Shown here piece after piece: positions 32,422-39,860 of a stretch of DNA of 64,000 bases. The notes beneath the pieces are model-generated. The model was not told the DNA's origin. It ran no database searches and worked only from the letters and a program-made list of their open reading frames with translations. This stretch comes from Arthrobacter sp. AQ5-06 (GTDB lineage Bacteria > Actinomycetota > Actinomycetes > Actinomycetales > Micrococcaceae). Positions within the stretch are counted from its first letter, which is position 1, and each line of letters starts with the position of its first letter. A program made the translations under genes and the position numbers. The stretch spans positions 45,718 through 109,717 of the forward strand of contig NZ_QMKP01000015.1 of NCBI RefSeq assembly GCF_003287955.1, given 5' to 3'.

Positions 32422-33219
32422 ATGAGCACGCCTGTCCCGCCTCCCGTCCCGAACGAACCCGAGCCCGGCAACCAGCCACCCGCGCCCCGATACGGCGAGA
32501 ACAGCCCGCAGTTCGGGCAGCCCACGCCACCGGCGCCACAGTATGGGCAGAACGCCCCGCAGTATGGCCAGCAGGCTCCCCCGGCGCCACAGTACGGGCA
32601 GAACGCCCCGCAGTATGGGCAGAACAACCCGCCGCAGTTCGGCCAGCCCACACCTCCGCCCTATAGCCAGCAGCCGTACGGACAGTCCCCTTACGCGCAG
32701 TACCCGTCCGAACAGCCGCAGGCCACGGGCTCCAACGGGGTTCCCCAGTTGGTCAATATCTCCTTCTGGCTACTGATTGCCTCGGGCGTGGTATTTGTGA
32801 TCAGCCTGCTCATGGGCATCGGCATGCTTGACGATCCTCAGATCCGGAGTGCGTTCGACGAGGCCATGCGCAGCAGCGGCGCCACTGGTGCGGAATTCGC
32901 GTTCGACGATTTCAAGGGCGTCCTTGCCGGATCGCTCGTAGTCTTGGCGATCATCGGTGCGGGGTTGTACGCACTGGTGGCGCTCTTCGTCCGCAAGGGC
33001 AAGAACTGGGCCCGCATCCTCGGCACCGTTTTCGCGGCGCTGTCCGTTTTCGGCCTCTTCGGCGTACCGGGCCTCGGAACCCTGGGAACTCTCGCAGGGA
33101 TCGCGGCCATCGTACTGCTCTACCTGCCGGCCTCGGCACCCTACTTCCGTAAGCAGCAAGCGTTCGGCAGCCCGTACGGCACCCCGGGCACCACGCCTGG
33201 CAACCCCTACGGCCAGTAG
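32422..33219 (+). CDS. Pro/Gln/Tyr-repeat membrane protein, paralogue of the previous gene
   Basis: A 265-residue protein. Residues ~20-100 are repeats around QYGQNAP and QFGQPTPP; the underlying DNA repeats too (about 32515-32660). The C-terminal part has about four spans (FWLLIASGVVFVISLLMGIGM, LAGSLVVLAIIGAGLYALVALFV) and the motif RKGKNWARILGTVF, which matches KEGKEWARLALTIV of the previous protein. The 245 bases between the two genes hold no other gene I can support. Function unknown. Confidence 0.75.
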   Translation: MSTPVPPPVPNEPEPGNQPPAPRYGENSPQFGQPTPPAPQYGQNAPQYGQQAPPAPQYGQNAPQYGQNNPPQFGQPTPPPYSQQPYGQSPYAQYPSEQPQATGSNGVPQLVNISFWLLIASGVVFVISLLMGIGMLDDPQIRSAFDEAMRSSGATGAEFAFDDFKGVLAGSLVVLAIIGAGLYALVALFVRKGKNWARILGTVFAALSVFGLFGVPGLGTLGTLAGIAAIVLLYLPASAPYFRKQQAFGSPYGTPGTTPGNPYGQ

Positions 33220-33276
33220 TACCAACCAGGCGAATCCATACCCTAACGGGCGCGGACCCCACCAGCCGCCGAAGAA

Positions 33277-33984
33277 CTAGGCGGTCTGGTCCGGGGTCTG
33301 CGCCCGTTGTGCATGATAGGCGAGGATCTGCAGTTCGGTGGCCATGTCCACCTTGCGGAGGTTGACGCCCTCGGGGACCTGCAGCATGACGGGGGCGAAG
33401 CTCAGGATGCTGTGGACGCCGGCCGCCACCACGCGGTCGCACACGGCCTGCGCCACGGTGGCCGGAAGTGCCAGGACCACCATGTTGGCGCCGGTCCGCT
33501 GCAGCACGGCCTCCATGTCCGCGGCGTCGCTGACGCGCAGCCAGCCCACCTCATTGCCCACCACCATCTGGTCGGCGTCGAAAATTGCCACCACGTCAAA
33601 ACCGCGGGACTCGAAGCCGCCGTACCGGGCCAGGGCTTTGCCCAGGTTACCCGCTCCAACAATGGCGACCTTCCAGTCATGGGTCAGCCCCAGGGCCGCG
33701 GAGATGTGACGGCTCAGGTACTGAACTTCGTAGCCCACGCCGCGCGTACCGTAGGAACCCACATAGGAAACGTCCTTGCGCAGAGTTGACGAGCTCACGC
33801 CCGAAGCTTCCGCAAGGGATTCCGAAGATACTCGTTCGACGCCGTCGGACAGCAGCGTGTTAAGGGCGCGCAGGTAGATGGTCAACCGTGCCACTGCTGC
33901 GGGCGGTATCTGCTTGGCGGCCACTGTGCCGTGGGCAGGCTGTGTCCCGTGGACAGCCTGGGGAGATGAATCCAGCGAAGTCAC
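33277..33984 (-). CDS. rex: Redox-sensing transcriptional repressor Rex
   Basis: Rex senses the NADH/NAD+ ratio and represses respiratory and fermentation genes when NADH is low. The 235-residue protein has a winged helix (LNTLLSDGVERVSSESLAEASGVSSSTLRKD, here written only as its two ends), the Rex stretch YGTRGVGYEV, and the NAD-binding motif VAIVGAGNLGKALA. The start taken is GTG 33984, three bases after GGAGGGG. ATGs at 33996 and 34017 would swallow that ribosome site. No clear Rex operator was found upstream. Confidence 0.9.
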   Translation of the reverse strand: MTSLDSSPQAVHGTQPAHGTVAAKQIPPAAVARLTIYLRALNTLLSDGVERVSSESLAEASGVSSSTLRKDVSYVGSYGTRGVGYEVQYLSRHISAALGLTHDWKVAIVGAGNLGKALARYGGFESRGFDVVAIFDADQMVVGNEVGWLRVSDAADMEAVLQRTGANMVVLALPATVAQAVCDRVVAAGVHSILSFAPVMLQVPEGVNLRKVDMATELQILAYHAQRAQTPDQTA

Positions 33985-34074
33985 TATCCCCTCCATCCCA
34001 TCGCGTCGTGACTCCACTCTAGAGCCCCGCCGCTGGTGCCAACAAAGCCGGTGTCATTTTGCGCAGCCGCTGCC

Positions 34075-34329
34075 CTATTGGGCCATGGCGCGTTGGAGGA
34101 CGCGCTCCAGCCGGGCTTCGTCGATCTTCCAGAAATCGCGCTGGATGCCATCCACCAGGACCACGGGGATTTCCTCCGCGTACCGTTCACGCAGTTCCGG
34201 CAGTTCGTCCACCTGCTGTTCCGTCCACCCAAGTCCCAGCAAGGCAGTAACGCGTCCGACGGCGTCGCGCGCCGCCGCGCACAGGTGACAGTCTGCTTTG
34301 GTGATGAGGACTACCTCGGGCTTTGCCAT
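34075..34329 (-). CDS. Glutaredoxin-like protein (DUF836)
   Basis: An 84-residue thioredoxin-fold protein with active-site KADCHLCAAARD (CxxC, near residue 14), EIPVVLVDG with the cis-proline, and a C-terminal helix. This is the DUF836 glutaredoxin type found beside rex or hemA in actinobacteria. It would use mycothiol or another low-molecular thiol. TACGGT lies six bases before the ATG, so probably leaderless. Confidence 0.88.
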   Translation of the reverse strand: MAKPEVVLITKADCHLCAAARDAVGRVTALLGLGWTEQQVDELPELRERYAEEIPVVLVDGIQRDFWKIDEARLERVLQRAMAQ

Positions 34330-34456
34330 GCATTAACCGTATCCCCCTTTTGGCTGCCGACGGCGGGGCACACGGAGGCACGGGCATCGGGGCGGGCCCT
34401 GACACTGGCACCGGCACTGAAATCTCGGTCACCGAGTATTGACTAGACTCGTGGAC

Positions 34457-35275
34457 ATGCCCGAGGAGAAGTACGTCGCTGTGGTGACCCAGCCGGATGC
34501 GTTGATGCAGACCGGCGAAGCCGCCTTCTTCGACGTCGATAACACCCTTATGAAGGGCGCCAGCCTTTTCCACGTTGCCCGCAAGATGCACCAGCGCGGC
34601 GCCTTTACGCTGACGCAGGCTGCGGGGTTCGCGTGGAAGCAGTTCAAATTTGTGGCGCGCGGCGAGAACATGGACGACGTCCACGCTGTCCGCGATTCCG
34701 CCCTTACCCTCGCTGCGGGCATCACGGTGGAAGACGTCAAGGCCCTGGGCGAAGAGGTCTACGACGAAATGATCGCGTCCAGGATCTGGCCCGGCGCCAA
34801 GGCACTGGCGCAGCAGCACCTCCGCGTGGGGCGGCGGGTCTGGCTGGTCACAGCAACCCCCATTGAGGTCGCCGCGGTCATTTCAACCAGGCTGGGCCTG
34901 ACCGGAGCCTTGGGCACGGTAGGCGAGGTTGCCGACGGCATGTACACCGGCCGGCTGGTGGGTGACATCCTGCACGGTGCAGCCAAGGCTGTGGCTGTCC
35001 GGGAACTGGCCGACGCCGAAGGCCTGGACCTCAAACGGTGCTGGGCCTACAGCGATTCCTACAATGACATCCCGCTGCTGACAGTGGTGGGGCATCCCGT
35101 GGCCATCAATCCCGATTCCAGGCTCCGCCGCCACGCGCGCAACAACAACTGGCCGGTCTACGATTTCCGTTCCGGCCGCCGCGCCGCCACCCTGGGGCTC
35201 AAGGCAGCTACGGCCGGCGGCGCCGTGTACGGGCTCTGGCGCGGATACTCCCGGATGCGCGGCCCCCGCACCTAA
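34457..35275 (+). CDS. HAD-IB family phosphatase (SerB1-like)
   Basis: A 272-residue HAD hydrolase of subfamily IB: motif I FFDVDNTLMKG with the nucleophile Asp, motif II in LVTATP, motif III lysine, and motif IV YSDSYNDIPLL. A C-terminal amphipathic or membrane-associated stretch (AATAGGAVYGLW) follows. Mycobacterial SerB1 is of this type, although phosphoserine activity is not assured. TAGACT at 34444-34449 lies seven bases before ATG 34457, so the mRNA is probably leaderless; a TTG 18 bases upstream would fall outside it. Confidence 0.88.
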   Translation: MPEEKYVAVVTQPDALMQTGEAAFFDVDNTLMKGASLFHVARKMHQRGAFTLTQAAGFAWKQFKFVARGENMDDVHAVRDSALTLAAGITVEDVKALGEEVYDEMIASRIWPGAKALAQQHLRVGRRVWLVTATPIEVAAVISTRLGLTGALGTVGEVADGMYTGRLVGDILHGAAKAVAVRELADAEGLDLKRCWAYSDSYNDIPLLTVVGHPVAINPDSRLRRHARNNNWPVYDFRSGRRAATLGLKAATAGGAVYGLWRGYSRMRGPRT

Positions 35276-35353
35276 GTAGCAGTACATGTCCTTATGAGGG
35301 CTCATAGCGACATCTACTGCGACCTAGTCGGGCGGGCGCTACCGCTTAGACGC

Positions 35354-35389
35354 AAAAAATGCCCGCTGCCGGAGAGGCAACGGGCATTT
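35354..35389 (-). terminator. Rho-independent terminator of the bS22 gene
   Basis: On the minus strand AAATGCCCG-T-TGCC pairs with GGCA-G-CGGGCATTT around a 5-base loop, followed by TTTTTT. It lies about 20 bases after the bS22 stop and is the most classical terminator in the window. It could also stop transcripts of the HAD gene from the other side. Confidence 0.85.
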
Positions 35390-35408
35390 CACGCTTGTCG
35401 AAGTATCT

Positions 35409-35507
35409 CTACTTCTTATTGCGTCGCTGGTGACGGGTCTTACGAAGCAACTTGCGGTGCTTCTTCTTGGCCATACGCTTGCGACGCTTCTTAATAACTG
35501 AACCCAC
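35409..35507 (-). CDS. Small ribosomal subunit protein bS22 (AURKAIP1/COX24-like)
   Basis: A 32-residue, extremely basic peptide: starts GSVIKKRRKRMAKKKHRK after the initiator and ends with RHQRRNKK. It has 18 Lys/Arg and no acidic residue. This matches bS22, the short actinobacterial 30S protein first seen in mycobacterial ribosome structures. The start is a GTG with GAGG seven bases upstream, and a strong terminator follows. A small HTH gene lies upstream on the same strand, as with Rv0500A and Rv0500B in M. tuberculosis. It is easily missed by gene callers because of its length. Confidence 0.9.
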   Translation of the reverse strand: MGSVIKKRRKRMAKKKHRKLLRKTRHQRRNKK

Positions 35508-35663
35508 GAAAGTTCCTCACAAACTAGATGCAGTACCTGTCTGATGGAAATGGTCCGTGGACAGAGCTACAGACTGAAACAACTGACAGATTCTTACAAT
35601 GACGTAAAACGTTCCTTAACAGGGTACCGCTTCTTGGCGATGCCCACTGACCGCAGGTAATGC

Positions 35664-35876
35664 TCAGGCAGATTCGGTGTGCCCATCCACCACAGCACCC
35701 TTGAGGTACTGCTCGACGGCGCTCTCCGGCACCCGGTACGACCGGCCGAAACGCACCGCAGGCATTTCGCCTGAGTGGACCAACCGATAAACGGTCATCT
35801 TGGAGACGCGCATGACCTCGGCCACTTCGGCCACGGTCAGGAACTTCGCGTTCGAGAAGTTCTGTTCTGCGGACAT
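35664..35876 (-). CDS. Excisionase/BldC-like helix-turn-helix protein
   Basis: A 70-residue MerR-type winged-helix protein: FLTVAEVAEVMRVSKMTVYR (HTH), then LVHSGEMPAVRFGRSYRVPE (wing) and AVEQYLKG. AAAGGA is eight bases before the ATG. The length and fold match Rv0500A-type proteins that sit beside bS22. It could be a growth- or development-linked regulator; the target is unknown. The phage-excisionase label is only a fold similarity, since no phage genes are near. Confidence 0.88.
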   Translation of the reverse strand: MSAEQNFSNAKFLTVAEVAEVMRVSKMTVYRLVHSGEMPAVRFGRSYRVPESAVEQYLKGAVVDGHTESA

Positions 35877-36019
35877 TTCGCTATTCCTTTGCTGACGGAT
35901 GACGACAGTAACCCCAGCTGTGTTTCATTTGCGGTGTGCCGATGCTGAGCCATCCACCAACCATGTGTTAGATACTCTAGAGGTTCATGGGGCTGTAGTG
36001 AAAGTCATCCGGGCAATCA

Positions 36020-37126
36020 TTAAGCGGTCCGGCGCTTCCGGGCGGACGCCGCGAGCTGATCGAGGACCGAAACGGATACGTCCCAATCCATGCACGCGTC
36101 CGTGACACTCTGGCCGTAGACCAGTTCCGCCCGCCCCGCCGCGTGCTCTGTGACATCCAGGTTCTGGGCACCGCCCACCAGGAAGCTCTCCAGCATAACG
36201 CCCGCGATGGCCTGCGCCGCCTCGCCGCCGTCCTCCAGCTGCGCACCGATTTCCAGTGCCACTTCCGCCTGCCGGTGGTGGCTCTTGCCGCTGTTGGCGT
36301 GGCTGGCGTCCACGATCAGCCGGGGGTTGAGCCCCTTGCCGGCGAGCTTGGCGGAGGCGCTTTCGACGTCGGCCGCTGAGTAGTTGGGCCCCTTCCGGCC
36401 ACCGCGGAGGATGACGTGGGTGTCCGGGTTCCCGGCGGTGGCCACCAGCGCAGCCCGGCCGTCGCCGTCGATCCCCAGGAAAGCCTGCGCGGCAGCGGCG
36501 GCACCGCACGCGTCGAGCGCGACCTGGAGGTCGCCGTCGGTCCCGTTCTTGAATCCGACGGGCATGGAGAGCCCGGAGGCAAGCTGGCGGTGGATCTGGC
36601 TTTCGGTGGTGCGGGCCCCGATGGCTCCCCACGAGATCAGGTCCGCCATGTACTGGGGGCTGATGGGTTCCAGGAATTCGGTGGCGGTGGGCAGTCCCAG
36701 CGCGGTGACCTGCTGCAGGAACTCCCTGGCGGTCCGGAGCCCGGTGACCATGTCGTGGCTGCCGTCCAGGCGCGGATCGTTGATCAGGCCCTTCCAGCCC
36801 ACCGTCGTGCGCGGCTTTTCGAAGTAGGTCCGCATCACGATCAGGAGGTCGTCACGGTGCTTTTCTGCCTGGCTGACCAGGCGCCGGGCGTATTCCAGCC
36901 CTGCCTTGGGATCGTGGATGGAGCAGGGGCCAACGATGACCAGCAGCCTGTCATCCACGCCGTCCATGATGGCGCGGACTTCGTCGCGGCCACGCTCGAC
37001 GACGTCCGTCACCCGGGCGTCCAAGGGCAGCACGGCGATGAGCTCCTGGGGTGTGGGCAGCGGCGTGAATTCGCTGACGCGCAGATTGGACGTGGATTTT
37101 GAGGGAGTGGCTGTCGCGGTGCTCAT
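36020..37126 (-). CDS. aroG: 3-deoxy-7-phosphoheptulonate (DAHP) synthase, class I
   Basis: Catalyses the first step of aromatic amino acid synthesis, condensing phosphoenolpyruvate with erythrose 4-phosphate. The 368-residue protein is the AroF/G/H type: LLVIVGPCSIHDPKAGLEYA, MRTYFEKPRTTVGWKGLIND, ESQIHRQLASGLSMPVGFKN, VDASHANSGKSHHRQ (metal ligand Cys/His region) and VTDACMDWD. The start is ATG 37126. A 19-residue leader peptide rich in aromatic residues and pairing RNA segments lie upstream (37189-37299), so expression is probably attenuated by aromatic amino acids as well as by allosteric feedback. Confidence 0.95.
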   Translation of the reverse strand: MSTATATPSKSTSNLRVSEFTPLPTPQELIAVLPLDARVTDVVERGRDEVRAIMDGVDDRLLVIVGPCSIHDPKAGLEYARRLVSQAEKHRDDLLIVMRTYFEKPRTTVGWKGLINDPRLDGSHDMVTGLRTAREFLQQVTALGLPTATEFLEPISPQYMADLISWGAIGARTTESQIHRQLASGLSMPVGFKNGTDGDLQVALDACGAAAAAQAFLGIDGDGRAALVATAGNPDTHVILRGGRKGPNYSAADVESASAKLAGKGLNPRLIVDASHANSGKSHHRQAEVALEIGAQLEDGGEAAQAIAGVMLESFLVGGAQNLDVTEHAAGRAELVYGQSVTDACMDWDVSVSVLDQLAASARKRRTA

Positions 37127-37188
37127 GTTCGGGTCCTGTTCCAGATAGGAAGCGGGCCCAGATCAGAACCCGCCGGAGAAATGGCGAA

Positions 37189-37299
37189 GGGCAGAGAGTG
37201 ATCTCTGCCCTGTTGGCTCTGAAGGAAGATGGATGCGTGTCAGTTAGACGCGGGCTCCTCCAGAGCCAACGAAAAATACGCATACCAACGGTTTGTCAT
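37189..37299 (-). promoter_or_regulatory. Probable attenuator in the DAHP synthase leader
   Basis: In the minus-strand RNA, GTTGGCTCTG (37270-37261, inside the leader peptide reading frame just after its aromatic codons) can pair with CAGAGCCAAC (37221-37212), a 10-bp stem. Directly after it lies a second perfect hairpin, GGGCAGAGA-TCAC-TCTCTGCCC (37210-37189). The CAGAG bases of the first stem also resemble those in the second, so alternative pairing is possible. A ribosome stalled on Trp/Tyr/Phe codons would cover the first arm. The second hairpin has only a weak T-rich tail. The promoter is TTGCGG (37334-37329), 17 bases, TATGGT (37311-37306). Confidence 0.65.
37240..37299 (-). CDS. Aromatic-rich leader peptide of the DAHP synthase gene
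   Basis: A 19-residue peptide: MTNRWYAYFSLALEEPASN. Residues 5-9 are Trp-Tyr-Ala-Tyr-Phe, covering all three aromatic amino acids made by the pathway. The ATG is six bases after TATGGT, so the peptide is probably read from a leaderless message. The stop lies 114 bases before the DAHP synthase start. The position, the codon content and the pairing RNA fit ribosome-mediated attenuation. I recall a short leader ORF (aroR) before a DAHP synthase gene in Corynebacterium glutamicum. Confidence 0.75.
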   Translation of the reverse strand: MTNRWYAYFSLALEEPASN

Positions 37300-37390
37300 A
37301 GGCAAACCATAACCGCGTGCTGCGACCGCCGCAAAATCACGGCCGTCACACGTGGAAATCCGGTCCCAAGCCAGCCGCCGCCCCTCCCGA

Positions 37391-37546
37391 TCAGCCCAAG
37401 AGCTCGCGGAGATACTGCAGCTGCCTGATCCAGTGCTGCTCCTGGCCGCCCTCGAGGTTGTTGAACCGGGAGACCTCGATCTCCTTCGCGCCGCCGTAGG
37501 CGTCGGTGGCGGCATCGAGCAGTTCTGGAGAAGCAGCTGTGACCGC
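37391..37546 (-). pseudogene. Possible gene remnant between the aro leader and the DUF1801 gene
   Basis: The minus strand is open for about 50 codons ending at TGA 37391-37393, with natural-looking protein text (SPELLDAATDAYGG, IEVSRFNNLEGG, WIRQLQYLRELLG). The frame is closed upstream by a TAA at about 37555 and has no ATG or GTG start or ribosome site. It may be the C-terminal end of a lost gene. The other reading frames over 37300-37593 look random, and I see no other gene there. Confidence 0.35.
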
Positions 37547-37593
37547 CGGACATTAGTGTGGAATCCTCTACCCCGTGAAGGAAGGAACCCGCG

Positions 37594-38058
37594 ATGAAAG
37601 ACACGGATAAGCCCACAGCGAGCGCCAAGTCGTACGAAGGATTCGACGAGGAAGAACGGGCCGCGATGAAGGAACGCGCGCAGGAGCTCAAGGCTGATTC
37701 GCGCCGCGGATCACGCAGCGCCAAGGTTGACGGGGAAAGCGAGGTCCTCGCAAAGATCGCCGAGATGCCGGAACCGGACCGCGTCATGGCGGAGCAGATC
37801 CATGCCATCGTCAAGGCCAGTGCCCCGGAACTCACACCGAAGACCTGGTACGGGATGCCCGGGTATGCCAAGGACGGCAAGGTGGTCTGCTTTTTTCAAA
37901 GCTCGCACAAGTTCAAGACCCGGTATTCAACCCTCGGCTTCAACGACGTGGCCGGCCTCGACGACGGCACCATGTGGCCGACTGCCTTTGCCCTGACGGA
38001 GCTCACTGCCGCCGACGAAACAAGAATCATCCAGCTCGTGAAGAAGGCCGTCAGCTAG
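37594..38058 (+). CDS. DUF1801-family protein
   Basis: A 154-residue protein. The charged N-terminal third ([20 protein letters not shown]) precedes a DUF1801 (YdhG/iron-chaperone-like) core: [21 protein letters not shown], then [22 protein letters not shown] and [23 protein letters not shown] precedes the ATG. The family has a small alpha/beta fold and no agreed function. It is followed on the same strand, after about 100 bases, by an FAD oxidoreductase. Confidence 0.85.
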   Translation: MKDTDKPTASAKSYEGFDEEERAAMKERAQELKADSRRGSRSAKVDGESEVLAKIAEMPEPDRVMAEQIHAIVKASAPELTPKTWYGMPGYAKDGKVVCFFQSSHKFKTRYSTLGFNDVAGLDDGTMWPTAFALTELTAADETRIIQLVKKAVS

Positions 38059-38156
38059 CGGCTAAGCCCGCCCTGGACGGGGCGCCCGAGCTCCGGCAGT
38101 TTCCCCTTGCGAGTTCGTCAGAACGGTGGGACTCTGCTGGAAGGAGCGGGAGGTCC

Positions 38157-39560
38157 GTGAGTACCATGGCACAAAGTGCGGAGATCGACGGCGTTACTGT
38201 CGACGAATTGCAGACATCCTTTCGCGGTGAACTCGTCCGTCCTGATGACGCTGGTTACGACGAACACCGCAGGGTGTGGAACGGTTCGATTGATCGCAGT
38301 CCCGCACTCATAGCCCGCTGCACCGGCGTCGCAGACGTCCGCGCTGCGATCCGGCTGGCCCGGTCGCAGGACCTGCTGGTCGCCGTGCGTGGAGGCGGTC
38401 ACAGCTTCCCCGGGCTGTCAGTGTGCGACAACGGCCTGCTCATCGATCTCGGACCGATGAAAGGGATCCGGGTGGACCCCGAGGCCCGAACAGTGCGGGT
38501 CCAGGCCGGGGTACTGCTCGGCGAACTCGATCGCGAGACCCAGGAATTCGGCCTCGCTGTGCCGTCCGGAATTGTTACCCATACGGGGGTTGCGGGCCTC
38601 ACGCTGGGCGGCGGCATCGGCTGGGTCATGCGCAAGTATGGACTGTCGATCGATCAGCTGCTGTCCGTGGATGTGATCACCGCCGACGGCGAGCTGGTCA
38701 GGGCCAGCGAGGATCAGAATGCGGACCTCTTCTGGGGCGTGCGGGGCGGCGGCGGGAACTTCGGCATCGTCACCGACTTCGAGTTCCGGCTGAACCCTGT
38801 GGGCCCCTACGTTATGGCGGGTCCGGTCTTCTGGGCGATGGAAAATGCCCCGGAAGTGCTGCGGTTTTATCGGGACTGGATCGCGGACTGCCCCGACGAG
38901 CTTATGACCATCGCCGTGCAGCGGAGGGCACCGGCGCTGCCCATCGTCCCACCGGAAATGGTCGGCAAGCACGTCATTGCGATCGCCGCCTGCTACGCGG
39001 GACCGGTCGAGGAGGGCGAACGGGTCCTGCGGCCGCTCAAGGAATTCGGTTCGCCCGTGCTTGATTTTTGCCGGCCAAAGCCGTTTCTGGAGCATCAGAA
39101 GATGTTCGATCCCTCGTTCCCCCACGGCTGGCACTACTATGTCCGGTCCTGTGACGTCGCAGGTCTCAGCGACGACGTCATCGACATCGTCGTCGAGCAT
39201 GGCAGGCGCATCATTTCACCGATCACCAGCATCGCGCTATGGCAGATGGGCGGAGCCGTGGGAAGGATCGACGAGGATGCGACCGCGTTCAACGGCCGCC
39301 AAGCCGGGTTCACCTTCAACATCAACGGCAACAGCAAGACCGCCGACGGCTTCGACGCCGAGCGCCAGTGGGCCCGGGACTATTGGTCTGCCCTGGCGCC
39401 CCACCATACCAGCGTGTACGTGAACTTCCTTATGGAAGAGGGCGAGGAGCGCGTCAGGCACGCGTACGGCGCCGCGAAATACGACCGGCTCAAGGCACTC
39501 AAGCGCACGTACGACCCGACGAACTTCTTCAGGCTTAACCAGAACATCAGGCCTGACTGA
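38157..39560 (+). CDS. FAD-linked oxidoreductase (berberine-bridge-enzyme type)
   Basis: A ~467-residue flavoprotein of the PCMH/BBE family. The FAD domain has VAVRGGGHSFPGLSVCDNGL, where the histidine of GGGHS is the usual covalent FAD attachment site, then GVAGLTLGGGIGWVMRKYGL. The second cysteine used for bicovalent linkage is absent. Further on are FWGVRGGGGNFGIVT and a C-terminal BBE segment with YVNFLMEEGEERV and YDPTNFFRLNQNI. These enzymes oxidise sugars, alkaloids or other alcohols with O2; the substrate here is unknown. Start GTG 38157 or ATG 38166 are both possible; AAGGAG and GGGAGG lie just upstream. Confidence 0.85.
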   Translation: MSTMAQSAEIDGVTVDELQTSFRGELVRPDDAGYDEHRRVWNGSIDRSPALIARCTGVADVRAAIRLARSQDLLVAVRGGGHSFPGLSVCDNGLLIDLGPMKGIRVDPEARTVRVQAGVLLGELDRETQEFGLAVPSGIVTHTGVAGLTLGGGIGWVMRKYGLSIDQLLSVDVITADGELVRASEDQNADLFWGVRGGGGNFGIVTDFEFRLNPVGPYVMAGPVFWAMENAPEVLRFYRDWIADCPDELMTIAVQRRAPALPIVPPEMVGKHVIAIAACYAGPVEEGERVLRPLKEFGSPVLDFCRPKPFLEHQKMFDPSFPHGWHYYVRSCDVAGLSDDVIDIVVEHGRRIISPITSIALWQMGGAVGRIDEDATAFNGRQAGFTFNINGNSKTADGFDAERQWARDYWSALAPHHTSVYVNFLMEEGEERVRHAYGAAKYDRLKALKRTYDPTNFFRLNQNIRPD

Positions 39561-39710
39561 CCGGCGATGCGCATGCTGCGGTAAGTACCAGGAAGGCGGC
39601 GGTGGCGGCCGGAACGGCAACTGGGCAGCCCCGCTGGGCATGTAATAGGTCGGCCGCAGCACATGATTTCTATAATGGACGAGCGGTCGTCAACCCTTAT
39701 TTTCTCCAAG

Positions 39711-39793
39711 AGAAAACGTTTTCTGACCGAAAGGCCCTTTCGGTGGCGACGCGGCCTCCAGCGGGCTCGCCGAACGAATGGAAACCGGTTTCC
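39711..39793 (+). promoter_or_regulatory. Two LacI-type palindromes upstream of the lacI gene
   Basis: AGAAAACGTTTTCT (39711-39724) and GGAAACCGGTTTCC (39780-39793) are perfect 14-bp palindromes with a central CG, the usual layout of LacI/GalR operators. Their starts are 69 bp apart, so a looped dimer of dimers is possible. A TATAAT at 39671 and TATGCT near 39813 are candidate -10 boxes. Nothing else coding is visible between 39561 and 39860. Confidence 0.65.
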
Positions 39794-39860
39794 GAAGGCC
39801 TTGTATGCTGTCCCACGGTTGCCGGTATTTACGGGGACCGGGACTTAAGAAAGGCAAGCC

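Noticed and set aside
39663..39848. Small ORF after a TATAAT box upstream of lacI
   Set aside because: Its ATG overlaps the -10 box or lies upstream of the predicted transcript start. The text is Arg-rich without pattern, and the stretch carries two operators instead.
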